Assembly: GCA_964638715.1 (NCBI GenBank)
Contig: CAZWZF010000009.1
Location: 55,588-119,587, forward strand
Direction of reading: 5' to 3'
DNA from: JBAXQQ01 sp037131695
GTDB lineage: Bacteria; Armatimonadota; Hebobacteria; CAIYQO01
Length of the DNA: 64,000 bases
The notes under the pieces are model-generated. The model ran no database searches. It worked only from the letters and a program-made list of their open reading frames with translations, and had not been told where the DNA came from. The position numbers and the translations under genes were made by a program. Shown piece after piece: positions 8,749 through 18,249 of the stretch. Numbering within the stretch: the first letter of the stretch is position 1; each line of letters begins with the position of its first letter.

Positions 8749-8777
8749 TTGGCAAAACCGGCGGATTTTGGTAATAT
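8749..8777 (+). promoter_or_regulatory. sigma-70-type promoter of dnaX
   Basis: TTGGCA (8749-8754), a 17-nt spacer and TAATAT (8772-8777) lie 35 nt before the dnaX ATG, with nothing else between them apart from a TAGGAA ribosome site. Confidence 0.55.
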
Positions 8778-8812
8778 AAGCAACCTTTGATTACAATGAA
8801 AATGTAGGAATT

Positions 8813-10525
8813 ATGGCTTACCAATCACTTTACCGAAAATACCGTTCCCGTGGGTTTGACGATTTAATTGGTCAACAGCACGTGACTCATACTTTAGCTA
8901 ACGCTTTACACAGCGATCGCGTATCTCACGCATACCTTTTTTGCGGTCCTCGCGGAACCGGAAAGACAAGCACTGCCCGAGTACTGGCGAAAGCAGTTAA
9001 CTGCGTTAACGGACCTACGGAGAAGCCTTGCGACGTTTGCAACTTCTGTGTTTCTATCCGTACCGGAACTGCACTGGATGTTGTAGAAATAGACGCGGCA
9101 AGTAATCGCAACATTGACGATATTCGCAATTTGCGCGAACAGGTGAATTACCCGCCAGTTGAACTTAGGAAAAAATTCTACATCGTAGACGAGGTTCATC
9201 AGTTAACCCGCGATTCATTTAACGCCTTTCTGAAAACATTGGAAGAACCGCCGGCGCATGTTGTGTTTGTATTATGTACTACTGACCCGCATCAATTGCC
9301 CGCTACTATCTTGTCACGCTGCCAGCGTTTTGACTTTCACCGAATCACCCGCGAAGATATCGTGGGAAGGTTGCGATTTGTCACCGAATCGGAAGGCTGG
9401 ACAATTGAAGAAGAAGCACTGCAATTGCTGACACGGTCGGCAAATGGCGGAATGCGCGACGCGTTGAGCTTGTTGGACCAGGCATCATCTTATGCTGGCC
9501 AGCATATCACCGCACATCATGTCCGCGATATTTTAGGCGGTATCGACCTTGATTTGCTGATTGAATTCGGAAATGTCGTACTGACGAAAAATGCTCCCAT
9601 GCTATTTACTCTTCTCGACCGGATAATGGCCGAGGGAAAAGATGTGCCGCAATTAGTCGGTGAATTAGTACAGCACTGGCGAAACCTGTTGCGGGTAATA
9701 ATTGCCGGTCGCGACAGCTTGATAGAGTTTTCCGATGACCAGCGCGAAGAAATGGCAAAATTGGCATCGCTTACCAATCAATTTGCTGTAATGCGCGCAA
9801 TATCACTGTTGTGCGAGGCTGAAAATGAATTGCGCTGGAACAGCCAGCAGCGATTGGCACTGGAACTGAGTTTTTTGCGAATAATGGCAGATGAACCTGT
9901 TATGCAGCCTGCAGCACCGGCACCAATACAAAGGCCGGCATACCAGGCAAAACCTGCGCCAGTACAAACATATCAGCCGGAAATGCAGCAAGACAACACC
10001 CCAGCACCCGCGCCAAAATCGCAACCAAGGCCACAGCCGCAACCAACTGTGATGACCGCCCCGGAAGCTACAAATGAAAATAGCAATGGTGATGTCACCA
10101 TTACAGATATTAAAAAACGCTGGTCGCAATTTCTGGAATGGATGGGCAAAAATCCACAGTTGGAAAAAATGAAGTCTATTGTCATGGATAAAGTCGTAGC
10201 ATCAGAATTAAATGGTGGTACTTTGATTCTAACCACTCCCAGCACATTTGCCCGCGACCAGGTTTTAGAGCGTCCCAAGGTGAAAGAGATGTGCGATAAG
10301 TGCGTATCAACATTTTATCGTTCAAACCTGACTATCAAGGTCGAGTTAGACAAAATAGAAGCATCGGTACAGGTTACGGAAACACCGGTTGGACCGCAGG
10401 AAATAGAATTGCTGCCCCCACCCGAACATGTAGAGGCACCTCAAACGATTAACCGCGACTTAGTAGGCGAAAGAATGAAAGAAGTATTTCCCAATAGTGT
10501 GGAAATATCTGACGAAAATCTATAA
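8813..10525 (+). CDS. dnaX: DNA polymerase III subunit gamma/tau
   Basis: The 570-residue AAA+ clamp-loader subunit assembles the replicative polymerase and loads the beta clamp. Visible features are Walker A GPRGTGKT (45-52), the four-cysteine zinc module (C64, C73, C76, C79), Walker B/DExH in FYIVDEVHQ (DE at 126-127), the sensor-1 region CTTDPHQLPATILSRCQRFDF containing the arginine finger, and the sensor-2 segment GGMRDALSLLDQ. A Pro/Gln/Ala-rich linker (about 363-420) is followed by a C-terminal domain, so this is a tau-like full-length product. TAGGAA precedes ATG 8813. A ParB-like gene follows 36 nt downstream. No obvious slippery A-run for making gamma was noted. Confidence 0.96.
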   Translation: MAYQSLYRKYRSRGFDDLIGQQHVTHTLANALHSDRVSHAYLFCGPRGTGKTSTARVLAKAVNCVNGPTEKPCDVCNFCVSIRTGTALDVVEIDAASNRNIDDIRNLREQVNYPPVELRKKFYIVDEVHQLTRDSFNAFLKTLEEPPAHVVFVLCTTDPHQLPATILSRCQRFDFHRITREDIVGRLRFVTESEGWTIEEEALQLLTRSANGGMRDALSLLDQASSYAGQHITAHHVRDILGGIDLDLLIEFGNVVLTKNAPMLFTLLDRIMAEGKDVPQLVGELVQHWRNLLRVIIAGRDSLIEFSDDQREEMAKLASLTNQFAVMRAISLLCEAENELRWNSQQRLALELSFLRIMADEPVMQPAAPAPIQRPAYQAKPAPVQTYQPEMQQDNTPAPAPKSQPRPQPQPTVMTAPEATNENSNGDVTITDIKKRWSQFLEWMGKNPQLEKMKSIVMDKVVASELNGGTLILTTPSTFARDQVLERPKVKEMCDKCVSTFYRSNLTIKVELDKIEASVQVTETPVGPQEIELLPPPEHVEAPQTINRDLVGERMKEVFPNSVEISDENL

Positions 10526-10561
10526 ATAGTGATGTAATTGTCCTATTGAAATGGTAGATAA

Positions 10562-11422
10562 ATGGATAAAATTAACGTTAACGATATTATCTGTGACCGG
10601 TCTTTAAATCCGCGTCATGAAGGAATCGACCAGAAAGTAGTCGAGCATTATGCCTTGTTGTTTCGCGAGGTTATCTGGCCGCCAGTGCTGGTACATCGCG
10701 AAAGCCGCAAGCTAATTGACGGCTGGCATCGGGTAGAAGCTGCCAAACGCGCTCAGGTTTACACCATTGGCGTGCAGTATGTTGATGAGCCGATTGAAAA
10801 TTGTTTTGCTATTGCCGTTAAGGCAAACCTTGGCCATGGTATCGTGTTAACCAAGGAAGACCGATTTCGCGCAATCAATAAAATGTTGCATCAAAGCTGG
10901 ACTCCAGAACGTATTTCCGAAGCGTTGGGTATACCGCGAAGCATGATTGATCGTACCGAAAAAGCGGAAAATCTGAGAATTGGTTTGAAGGCAGAAAATA
11001 GGCCAGGTGCAAACTTGCCAACAGAATCGCTGGCTGAAGTCGTGCGATTGCCGCGTGAAGATCAGGTTGAATTGGCGGATATGGCTATCGAAGTAGCCGC
11101 AAAACCAGGTGATGTGCGCCGTGCTGTACGGGCAGTTAAAAATGATGAGTCAATCTCAACTGCTGAAGTTCGTAAAATAATGATGGACCCTGAATATGCC
11201 AAAATGAAGAAAAATGCCAATATCACTATGAATGGCGCCGATTTGCTGATGACATTCGCGCAAATCGTCGACCAGCTTGATACGGCACAATATACTCTGG
11301 AACCGCAGGAACACGACGCGGCTGTAACGGTGTTTTTCCGCATGCGGGAATGGTTGGATAGGCAGATTTCATTATTGACCGCAAATACAAACCAGTATGA
11401 ATTATCAGATAATATCGAATAA
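10562..11422 (+). CDS. ParB/Spo0J-like nuclease-domain protein with helix-turn-helix
   Basis: A 286-residue protein. The N-terminal 100 residues have the ParB N-terminal fold: SLNPRH, then WPPVLVHRESRKLIDGWHRVEAAKRA, where canonical ParB has GERRWRAA. The next region (TKEDRFRAINKMLHQSWTPERISEALGIPRSMIDR) looks like the helix-turn-helix that binds parS-type sites. The C-terminal third lacks a recognisable dimerisation motif. No parA gene is adjacent, so it is more likely a ParB-like regulator or accessory protein than the chromosomal Spo0J; this is inference. It lies 36 nt after dnaX and is probably co-transcribed. Confidence 0.7.
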   Translation: MDKINVNDIICDRSLNPRHEGIDQKVVEHYALLFREVIWPPVLVHRESRKLIDGWHRVEAAKRAQVYTIGVQYVDEPIENCFAIAVKANLGHGIVLTKEDRFRAINKMLHQSWTPERISEALGIPRSMIDRTEKAENLRIGLKAENRPGANLPTESLAEVVRLPREDQVELADMAIEVAAKPGDVRRAVRAVKNDESISTAEVRKIMMDPEYAKMKKNANITMNGADLLMTFAQIVDQLDTAQYTLEPQEHDAAVTVFFRMREWLDRQISLLTANTNQYELSDNIE

Positions 11423-11438
11423 TAATTGGGGTGTTAAA

Positions 11439-12428
11439 ATGCTGAAAGTTGGAATTATTGGTGCTGGCTACATGGGCGGTGTTCACAGCAGAAATCTGCA
11501 AAAAATTGACGGCGTATCAATTGCTGCTGTCTGCGATACTAATCTGGAAACAGCCAAACAATTAAACGACCAGCTAAACGGAAATGCAACCGTATTTACC
11601 GACTGGAATAATATGTATGATGACGCCGGTCTGGATGCGGTTTATGTCTGCCTTCCCCCATTTGCTCATAACGGCGAGGTAGAAACAGCAGCAGAAAAAG
11701 GGATTCATACCTTTTTGGAAAAACCAATTGCTATCAGCACCAGCAGTGCGCAATCAATGGTTGATGCCATAAAAAAAGCCGGTACGATTTCACAAGTCGG
11801 TTATCATCAGCGATTCGGCGGAGCAGTTAAAAAGCTCAAAGCAATGCTGAAAGACGGAACCACCGGCAAGCCTACTCTATACACTGCCAGTTTTATCTGC
11901 AATTCTCTTCACACACCATGGTGGCGCGATATAAACAAGAGTGGCGGCCAGGTATTCGAACAAATTATTCACAATTACGACATGGCGATTTATTTCATGG
12001 GTTTGCCTGATAAAGTATCAGCGTTCACTGCTAATGTCAGTCATCAGAATATCCCCGGTTATACAGTAGAAGATACCAGTGTATCATCAATTCTCTTTAA
12101 GTCAGGCGGTCTGGGCAATATCGTCGGCAGCAATAACGCTATACCGATGCAATGGATATCAAAGTTCAGCGTTATTTGTGAAAAAGTAACTGCCGATTTC
12201 ACCAGCGCTAATGACGCGGTTTTTACTTATGTTGATGGCGAAAAGACAGAAACTGAGATAATCAGCGCAACTGAAGACCCTTATTTTGGCGAAACAGCCA
12301 ATTTTATCGCGGCAATTCGCGGTGAAGAAAAAGCTGTCACGCCAGTTGAATGCGGATTAAAAACCATCGAATTTGTCAGTGCGGTTATGAACTCCAGCAA
12401 TACTGGCGGAACTGTTGTAAGTTTATAA
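11439..12428 (+). CDS. Gfo/Idh/MocA-family NAD(P)-dependent oxidoreductase
   Basis: A 329-residue dehydrogenase with an N-terminal Rossmann motif GIIGAGYMGG and the family's lysine motif FLEKPIA (Lys acts in catalysis in characterised members). A C-terminal alpha/beta domain follows, including QVGYHQRFGG and an IHNYD segment. The family oxidises or reduces sugars, inositols and their derivatives; the substrate cannot be read here. ATG 11439 is chosen over the ATG 42 nt upstream because TTGGGGTG lies 7 nt before it and the Rossmann strand then starts at residue 3. The gene ends before a clear terminator. Confidence 0.85.
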   Translation: MLKVGIIGAGYMGGVHSRNLQKIDGVSIAAVCDTNLETAKQLNDQLNGNATVFTDWNNMYDDAGLDAVYVCLPPFAHNGEVETAAEKGIHTFLEKPIAISTSSAQSMVDAIKKAGTISQVGYHQRFGGAVKKLKAMLKDGTTGKPTLYTASFICNSLHTPWWRDINKSGGQVFEQIIHNYDMAIYFMGLPDKVSAFTANVSHQNIPGYTVEDTSVSSILFKSGGLGNIVGSNNAIPMQWISKFSVICEKVTADFTSANDAVFTYVDGEKTETEIISATEDPYFGETANFIAAIRGEEKAVTPVECGLKTIEFVSAVMNSSNTGGTVVSL

Positions 12429-12437
12429 TAGATTTTA

Positions 12438-12477
12438 AAAAACAGGCAGGTAATATCATTTCCTGCCTGTTTTTTTA
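12438..12477 (+). terminator. Rho-independent terminator after the oxidoreductase
   Basis: AACAGGCAGG (12441-12450) pairs with CCTGCCTGTT, flanked by an A-run on the left and followed by seven T residues (12471-12476 and one before). It is a strong stem and can act in both directions. Confidence 0.85.
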
Positions 12478-12533
12478 CAGGTATAATATAAAAACAATTG
12501 AAATATAACTCAAAGATTCGCTAAAGAGGTTTT

Positions 12534-13544
12534 ATGATGGCTGAAAATTCTTTTTCAAGATTTGCCAAGGTGCTGAACGGTGAAATGCCGGAAGATCGTT
12601 TGCCAATTGTTGAATGGGCAGGCTGGTGGGATAAAACTATCAATAACTGGAAAAGCCAGGGGATGCCGCAAGAGCTTGATGGTATTGGTGTTAAGAAGTA
12701 TTGGAACCTTGATGTGGATTATCAGCATTGGTTTTGGCCGGTAGGACCGGGAGTAAACAGCAAATGCAGCGACGGACATAATTCATATTTTATTGAAAAC
12801 ATGGATGATTACCTGGCCATTCGTCCCGATTTGTACCCGGAAGAAGTCTATTTTGACCGCAATCATTGGACTAAAATAGCTGCTGAACAGGCAAAAGGTG
12901 ACTGCTTTACCTGGGTTACCCTACAAGGTTTTTTCTGGTGGCCGCGAGTTTTATTTGGGATTGAACCCCATTTTTACGCATTTTTTGACCATGCAGAAGC
13001 TATGCATAAAATTAATGATGATATGGCAAATTATCACTTGCGCTGCCTGGAAGTTTTTTGCGAATGTTGCCAGCCAACCTTCCTAACATTTGCAGAAGAT
13101 ATGTCATATAACCATGGCCCGATGTTGTCAAAAGATATGTTTGACGAGTTTATGGCGCCATATTACAAGAAAATTATACCGGCAATTGTTGAACGCGGTA
13201 TCGTACCAATAATAGACAGCGACGGTGATGTTGAACCGCTGATTGGCTGGTTTGAAGAAGTTGGATTAAAAGGAATATTACCGTTGGAAAGAATGGCTGG
13301 CGTCGATGTAAACAGAATTCGTCAGCAGCACCCGGAATGGATAATGATGGGCGGGTTTGATAAGACTGTAATGCACCTTGGTGAAGAAGCTATTAGGCAA
13401 GAATTTGAACGAATATTACCGGCAATGAAAAGCGGCCGCTACATACCATCCTGCGATCACCAGACCCCGCCTGCTGTGTCTATGGACGATTACCGGCTAT
13501 ACAGACGATTATTGGAAGAATACTGCACATTGGCAGTAAAATAA
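12534..13544 (+). CDS. uroporphyrinogen-decarboxylase (URO-D)-like TIM-barrel protein
   Basis: A 336-residue cytosolic protein with the layout of URO-D-like proteins of the MtaA/CmuA/HemE superfamily: an aromatic-rich N-terminal region, FLTFAEDMSYNHGPMLSKDMFDEFMAPYYK in the middle, and WIMMGGFDKTVMHLG then GRYIPSCDHQTPP near the end. Many PVC genomes carry numerous paralogues outside haem synthesis, probably acting on methyl groups or sugars' metabolites; which applies here is unknown. HemE's N-terminal arginine motif is not apparent. AAAGAGG (12523-12529) precedes ATG 12534 (ATG 12537 is also possible). It ends 10 nt before polA and is probably co-transcribed. Confidence 0.75.
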   Translation: MMAENSFSRFAKVLNGEMPEDRLPIVEWAGWWDKTINNWKSQGMPQELDGIGVKKYWNLDVDYQHWFWPVGPGVNSKCSDGHNSYFIENMDDYLAIRPDLYPEEVYFDRNHWTKIAAEQAKGDCFTWVTLQGFFWWPRVLFGIEPHFYAFFDHAEAMHKINDDMANYHLRCLEVFCECCQPTFLTFAEDMSYNHGPMLSKDMFDEFMAPYYKKIIPAIVERGIVPIIDSDGDVEPLIGWFEEVGLKGILPLERMAGVDVNRIRQQHPEWIMMGGFDKTVMHLGEEAIRQEFERILPAMKSGRYIPSCDHQTPPAVSMDDYRLYRRLLEEYCTLAVK

Positions 13545-13554
13545 AGGAACCGAG

Positions 13555-16299
13555 ATGACAGAAAAGAGATTAGCTATCATAGATTTTTACAGTTTGCTGT
13601 ATCGTGCATTCTTTGCGTTGCCTTTATCATTGACAAATAAACAAGGCAAGCCAACAAATGCCGTATATGGCCTGGTTACAATGATATTAAAGCTGATCGA
13701 TGATATAAAACCGGATTATTTAGTAGTCGCAACTGATTTGCCGGAAGTTACACATCGCAAAGAAGCATTTGACGCCTATAAAGCTCATCGCAAACCTATG
13801 CCGGACGAGATGAGGCCGCAAATCGCGATGGCGCACGAACTTCTTGACGCGATGCATATCCCTATATTTTCTGTAGCAAAGGAAGAAGCTGACGACGTAA
13901 TGGGAGCTTTGGCGAAGATTGCTGAGAAGATAAATATAAAATCACTAATCGTCACCAGCGACCGCGACCTGATGCAACTGGTAAATGATAATATTCATGT
14001 GCTGACCACGAAAAAAGGAATGAGCGAGACTGCTATTTATGATCGCGACGCTGTTATCGAGAAATTCGGTGTTCCACCCGAATCTATTCCAGACTGGAAA
14101 GCGCTGACTGGCGATTCATCCGATAATATTCCCGGCGTTCCTGGAATCGGAGAGAAAACTGCCACTAAATTGCTGAATGAGTATGGCACATTAGAAAACC
14201 TGTTGGATAATAAAGATAAAGTACCCGGGAAAAATGGACTTGCGCTGGCAACCTATGAAGAGCAGGCGCGTCAATCCAAAAAGTTAGCCACCATCAAAAC
14301 AGAGATCGACCTGACACCGCCTGATTTCTCCGAATTCTCTTATCATGAATGGGACAATAGCAAATTATTTGAGCTATTCACAGAACTAAACTTCCGCAGT
14401 CTTTTGTCGCGCCTGTCACATGACGAAACGCTGGTAAATACACAAAAAGCAGATACTTCAGAGTTTTCCGGCATAACTATTATCAAAGATGAAAAAGATG
14501 CCGCGGCAATATTGAAGTTAATGCAGGAAGAAAATATCGGCCTGTTCATTCCCATTAATACATTGGAAGATAAATTAGCGGGGATGATATTGGCGACAGA
14601 AAAATCCGGCGCATTTTTGCAGCTCCGTCAATCCGGCGGTGCCATGACTTCGCTGTTTGACGATACCCCGGGAGAAACATCGGTACTGCCTGATAAAATC
14701 AGCATCATGCAGAAGTTTAATACCTTATTGGCAGATAGTTCATTCACCGCTGTCACCTGGGCCGGTAAAAATCTCATCACATTATTGAAGCATGATAATA
14801 TTGACGTTAAATGCAAAATATTTGACCTTGAATTGGCAAAATATCTGCTTGACCCTACCAGTCGACCAGAAATGGCACAGATTATTCGCGAAGTGAACAT
14901 GATTAACATCGAAGCACCGGCTTACCAGGCATGGTGGCGTGCTAACGAATTTGAACGAATAACTGCCGATAACACAATAAAATATCTGCTGCCAATGGCA
15001 AAACAATTCAGTGCGGAATTAATAGAAAAAGAGATGAATTCGCTATATTGGGACATTGAAGAACCGGTAATGTATATCCTTGCCGAAATGGAAATGCAGG
15101 GAATTGCCTTGGAAACGAAGTCTCTGCTTGAAATTTCCCATGAAATGGCAAAGACAATTGACACAATCGAAAGAGAAGTTTTCGACATCGCCGGCGAACA
15201 GTTTGTCATAAATTCGCCGAAACAGTTGCAGGTTATCCTTTACGAAAAGTTAAAACTTGCAAAAGGCAAAAAAACTAAAACCGGATTCTCAACCGATGCC
15301 GATCACCTGATTACCCTTGCCGACAGCAACGAAATAGTGCAGAAAATATTGAAATATCGCGAAATGACGAAACTAAAATCTACCTATGTTGATTCACTGC
15401 CAAAATTAGTTCATGCTGATACTAAAAGAATTCACACCCATTTCAACCAAACAGTCGCAGCCACCGGCCGACTCAGCAGCAGCGACCCGAATCTGCAAAA
15501 CATCCCCATCCGCACTGCTGAAGGCAGGGAAATACGCCGCTGCTTTATTCCGTCAAAGCCAGGCTGGATGCTGGTAGCCGCAGATTATTCGCAAATTGAA
15601 TTGCGGGTATTGGCGCACATAACCGGTGATGAAGCCATGACGGAAGTATTTATAAAAGGCGAAGATTTGCATACCGCCGCGGCATGCAAGCTATACAATG
15701 TATCACCGGACGCGGTAACTCGGGAAATGCGGAGAATCGCCAAAATCATCAACTTTTCTATTCCTTATGGAACGACAGCCTATGGGTTATCGACGCAAAT
15801 ACGTTCATCCCAGGAAGTCGCGGCAGAGTTCAGAAATAATTATCTCGCGCGTTTTCCCGGGGTGAAAAAATACATGACTGATGTGGTTGAACAGACGAAA
15901 ATCGATAAATATGTAACTACTATTTTAGGCAGGCGACGGTTGATACCAGAAATAAATTCCCCGGTTGCCAATGTGCGCCAGGCCGCTGAACGAACTGCCA
16001 TCAACACCCCTATACAGGGCAGCGCGGCCGATATTATGAAGCTGGCAATGATTCATCTACATAAAGAAATCACTGTTCATCCAGAGATTCCTATTAACCT
16101 GCTGCTGCAGGTTCACGACGAATTAGTTGTGGAAACTCCTGTTGAATATATTGATGTTGTCAGTGAAATACTTCATAGAACCATGGAAAATGCTTACACA
16201 TTAAGTGTGCCGCTGGTTGTCGAAGTAAAAGAAGGACCGAATTGGCGGGATGTAACACCACATGTAGAAGAACTGCCAATATTTAATGTTAATAATTAG
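13555..16299 (+). CDS. polA: DNA polymerase I
   Basis: A 914-residue family A polymerase for gap filling and Okazaki-fragment maturation. An N-terminal 5'-3' exonuclease/flap domain (about 1-290; DFYSLLYRAFFALP, TSDRDLMQLV, GDSSDNIPGVPGIGEKTA helix-hairpin-helix) is followed by a reduced middle domain and the polymerase domain (about 510-914). Motif A is DYSQIELRVLAH (Asp677), motif B RRIAKIINFSIPYG and motif C VHDELVVE (Asp855). The DxE metal-binding motif of the 3'-5' exonuclease is missing; the position reads INTLEDKLAG (about 332-341). Proofreading is therefore predicted to be lost, as in Taq and Bst polymerases. AAAGGAACCGAG precedes the ATG. Confidence 0.96.
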   Translation: MTEKRLAIIDFYSLLYRAFFALPLSLTNKQGKPTNAVYGLVTMILKLIDDIKPDYLVVATDLPEVTHRKEAFDAYKAHRKPMPDEMRPQIAMAHELLDAMHIPIFSVAKEEADDVMGALAKIAEKINIKSLIVTSDRDLMQLVNDNIHVLTTKKGMSETAIYDRDAVIEKFGVPPESIPDWKALTGDSSDNIPGVPGIGEKTATKLLNEYGTLENLLDNKDKVPGKNGLALATYEEQARQSKKLATIKTEIDLTPPDFSEFSYHEWDNSKLFELFTELNFRSLLSRLSHDETLVNTQKADTSEFSGITIIKDEKDAAAILKLMQEENIGLFIPINTLEDKLAGMILATEKSGAFLQLRQSGGAMTSLFDDTPGETSVLPDKISIMQKFNTLLADSSFTAVTWAGKNLITLLKHDNIDVKCKIFDLELAKYLLDPTSRPEMAQIIREVNMINIEAPAYQAWWRANEFERITADNTIKYLLPMAKQFSAELIEKEMNSLYWDIEEPVMYILAEMEMQGIALETKSLLEISHEMAKTIDTIEREVFDIAGEQFVINSPKQLQVILYEKLKLAKGKKTKTGFSTDADHLITLADSNEIVQKILKYREMTKLKSTYVDSLPKLVHADTKRIHTHFNQTVAATGRLSSSDPNLQNIPIRTAEGREIRRCFIPSKPGWMLVAADYSQIELRVLAHITGDEAMTEVFIKGEDLHTAAACKLYNVSPDAVTREMRRIAKIINFSIPYGTTAYGLSTQIRSSQEVAAEFRNNYLARFPGVKKYMTDVVEQTKIDKYVTTILGRRRLIPEINSPVANVRQAAERTAINTPIQGSAADIMKLAMIHLHKEITVHPEIPINLLLQVHDELVVETPVEYIDVVSEILHRTMENAYTLSVPLVVEVKEGPNWRDVTPHVEELPIFNVNN

Positions 16300-16331
16300 T
16301 CGAGAAAACAGGAAAATACGGTTTATCGCTA

Positions 16332-16360
16332 TTGACTGATGGGTAAATCATTGGTAGATT
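16332..16360 (+). promoter_or_regulatory. possible sigma-70 promoter of the YtxH gene
   Basis: TTGACT (16332-16337), a 17-nt spacer and TAGATT (16355-16360) lie 24 nt before the start codon, with an AAAGGAGGG ribosome site in between. Confidence 0.45.
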
Positions 16361-16384
16361 TTAGGTAGAGAATTAAAGGAGGGT

Positions 16385-16681
16385 ATGAATATGCGTGCTG
16401 GTGATTTTTTTGCTGGTGTATTGCTGGGTGCTGTAGTAGGCGCTGCTGTTGGTTTGCTTCTGGCTCCACAGAGTGGTGAAGAGACCCGTGAAGCCATCAA
16501 GACTTATGCTGATGAAGTTGGCGAGAAAGTTAAAGAGAGCGGGAAACAACTGGGTGAAAAAACAGTTGAGACCGGTCGCCAATTGATCGAATCAGGTAAG
16601 GATATGGTAGAAAAAGGCAAAGCCCAGATTTTAGCTGCAGTTAAAAAAGAAGCTGAAGCAGTTGCTGCTCCCGAGGCTTAA
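16385..16681 (+). CDS. YtxH domain-containing small membrane-anchored protein
   Basis: A 98-residue protein. A glycine/alanine-rich transmembrane helix (GVLLGAVVGAAVGLLLAPQSGEETR, about residues 10-30) is the signature of the YtxH family. It is followed by a strongly amphipathic Lys/Glu-rich helical tail with repeats of KESGKQLGEKTVETGRQL type, similar to LEA/apolipoprotein-like helices. Characterised relatives are stress-linked, but the molecular role is unclear. A near-perfect ribosome site (AAAGGAGGG, 16376-16384) and a following terminator make this a well-expressed single-gene unit. Confidence 0.8.
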   Translation: MNMRAGDFFAGVLLGAVVGAAVGLLLAPQSGEETREAIKTYADEVGEKVKESGKQLGEKTVETGRQLIESGKDMVEKGKAQILAAVKKEAEAVAAPEA

Positions 16682-16712
16682 GATACTGCATATACTAAAA
16701 ATTCGTATTTTT

Positions 16713-16741
16713 GCGGCGGTTAATCAAACCGCCGCTTTTTT
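16713..16741 (+). terminator. Rho-independent terminator after the YtxH gene
   Basis: GCGGCGGTT pairs with AACCGCCGC around a short AATCA loop and is followed by a run of T residues. Confidence 0.88.
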
Positions 16742-16782
16742 GTGTTATAATATAAGTCCAATCATGATGGAGGTGGCTGACA

Positions 16783-17199
16783 ATGAAGTCCTCAAAATAT
16801 AATATACTTATAGCAGATGATGATTTTCTGCTATTGCAAAGTCTTAAAATTTTAGTGGAAAGACTGGGACACACCGTGGTATGTACCGCAGAAACAGAAG
16901 CGGAAGTACTGCAATGGGTAAAATCGAATAGCATCGACCTTGCACTGCTTGATATAGGAATGCAGGAGTCAGACGGAATTGTCACCGCCGGAATCTTGCG
17001 CGACCAATACAAAATCCCCACCGTCATAATCTCCGGCTATGGCGACATCGAATATGTAGAAAAAGCCGCCCGCGCCGGCGTAATGTCATACCTGATAAAA
17101 CCAATCTCCTACGTCGAACTGCAAGCCGCCATAGAAACAGCCATCGCCCGCAGCCGGGAAATACAAAATCTGGAAGACAAGTTGATTGCTAAGAATTGA
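16783..17199 (+). CDS. stand-alone response-regulator receiver domain
   Basis: A 138-residue CheY-like receiver. The acidic pocket is at Asp12-Asp14, the phospho-acceptor is Asp57 in ALLDIGM, the switch residue is Ser84 (IISGY) and the conserved Lys is Lys106 (LIKP). The end (ATAIARSREIQNLEDKLIA-like helix) resembles the coiled-coil start that links AmiR/NasR receivers to an ANTAR RNA-binding domain, but no ANTAR follows. It may therefore work by protein-protein contact or be a truncated antiterminator. GGAGGTGG (16770-16777) precedes the ATG, and a TATAAT sits at 16746-16751. No histidine kinase is nearby. Confidence 0.85.
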   Translation: MKSSKYNILIADDDFLLLQSLKILVERLGHTVVCTAETEAEVLQWVKSNSIDLALLDIGMQESDGIVTAGILRDQYKIPTVIISGYGDIEYVEKAARAGVMSYLIKPISYVELQAAIETAIARSREIQNLEDKLIAKN

Positions 17200-17304
17200 G
17201 AGCGGAGTGGTGAAATGTTCAATAATTCGTATTTATTGATTCAAGTACTCGTATCAACTTCATCCCATGGTAATTCGGTGGTAATTCGGGACAAACTACT
17301 CAAT

Positions 17305-18000
17305 TCACCGACCATCATGATACTTAAGCAATAACTTTCTTGAATATTTCATAACTTCATCTTTTGAAAAATTTGGATCTAAATTCATCTGTATTTCTTT
17401 TTTTGTAAATTTTCCCCTGGAATATCTTCTCACTATCGCAATTCCTTCTTTATCACCCTTGTCAACTACGAAATCAGCGAAATCTTTATACCAATCCCAA
17501 TTTTTACTCATCACCATAAATTTTGCAAATGGATAAAAATTATTACGTATATCTTTATCTACCTTCTGAAATAGTTCAAGTATTTGTATTGATATATCCT
17601 CTCTGTTACCACAATATTTGTGGCTTTCTAAAATCCAAAAGATATCTGAAAATCCATTTTTTTTATCTTTATATTGATAGGCTTTTAATAATTTATTACT
17701 GTATATACATGTTATCAAATTGCCATCTACCACAATATCATTATCTTCAGAAGACAGCGAAATTAAAACTCTATTACACTTTTTGCAACACACCCTAAAA
17801 TTATGATGTTGAAAAAGGTCAAAATCTAATGGCCATTCATGTTCAATACGAAGCACATCATTTTTCTTCGTATATATGAGTTGTGTATCAACTTTTCTCT
17901 CTTTCGTGACAAAATGATTATAGATTACAATTATACCGAATATCGTAAGCAATCCTAATGAACATGCAATACCCAAAATTATTAATATTTTTCTTATCAT
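17305..18000 (-). CDS. hypothetical membrane-anchored protein
   Basis: A 231-residue protein with one N-terminal transmembrane helix (about residues 4-27, KILIILGIACSLGLLTIFG), so the rest is probably periplasmic. It has a cysteine pair FRVCCKKCNRVL that could bind a metal or form disulfides, and a basic C-terminal region (FTKKEIQMNLDPNFSKDEVMKYSRKLL). No known domain was recognised. The gene is much more AT-rich than its neighbours, which suggests foreign origin or low constraint. Confidence 0.5.
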   Translation of the reverse strand: MIRKILIILGIACSLGLLTIFGIIVIYNHFVTKERKVDTQLIYTKKNDVLRIEHEWPLDFDLFQHHNFRVCCKKCNRVLISLSSEDNDIVVDGNLITCIYSNKLLKAYQYKDKKNGFSDIFWILESHKYCGNREDISIQILELFQKVDKDIRNNFYPFAKFMVMSKNWDWYKDFADFVVDKGDKEGIAIVRRYSRGKFTKKEIQMNLDPNFSKDEVMKYSRKLLLKYHDGR

Positions 18001-18120
18001 TTATAAATCCTGAAAAATTGAAATTTATTTAATTATTACATTATTTATTTTCGACACATTTATTGTTTAATTGTTATGATATTTTAGATACTGAATTAAC
18101 AGGCACATTGATTCATCTTT

Positions 18121-18152
18121 ACACGCGCCGGCTGGAAGCCGGCGCTCCGTGT
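18121..18152. repeat. GCGCCGGCT hairpin repeat
   Basis: GCGCCGGCT (18125-18133), loop GGA, AGCCGGCGC (18137-18145), with outer ACACG/CGTGT pairing and a following T-run. GC-rich hairpins of this form are scattered through many bacterial genomes. It may also act as a terminator. Confidence 0.6.
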
Positions 18153-18249
18153 TTTTCATACTATCTATCGTACCTGTTGATATTAATTTCAACTTTTAAT
18201 TAAAAATAAGAAGGATTTTAGGGGTTAGTGTCTAATTATATATTATTAG

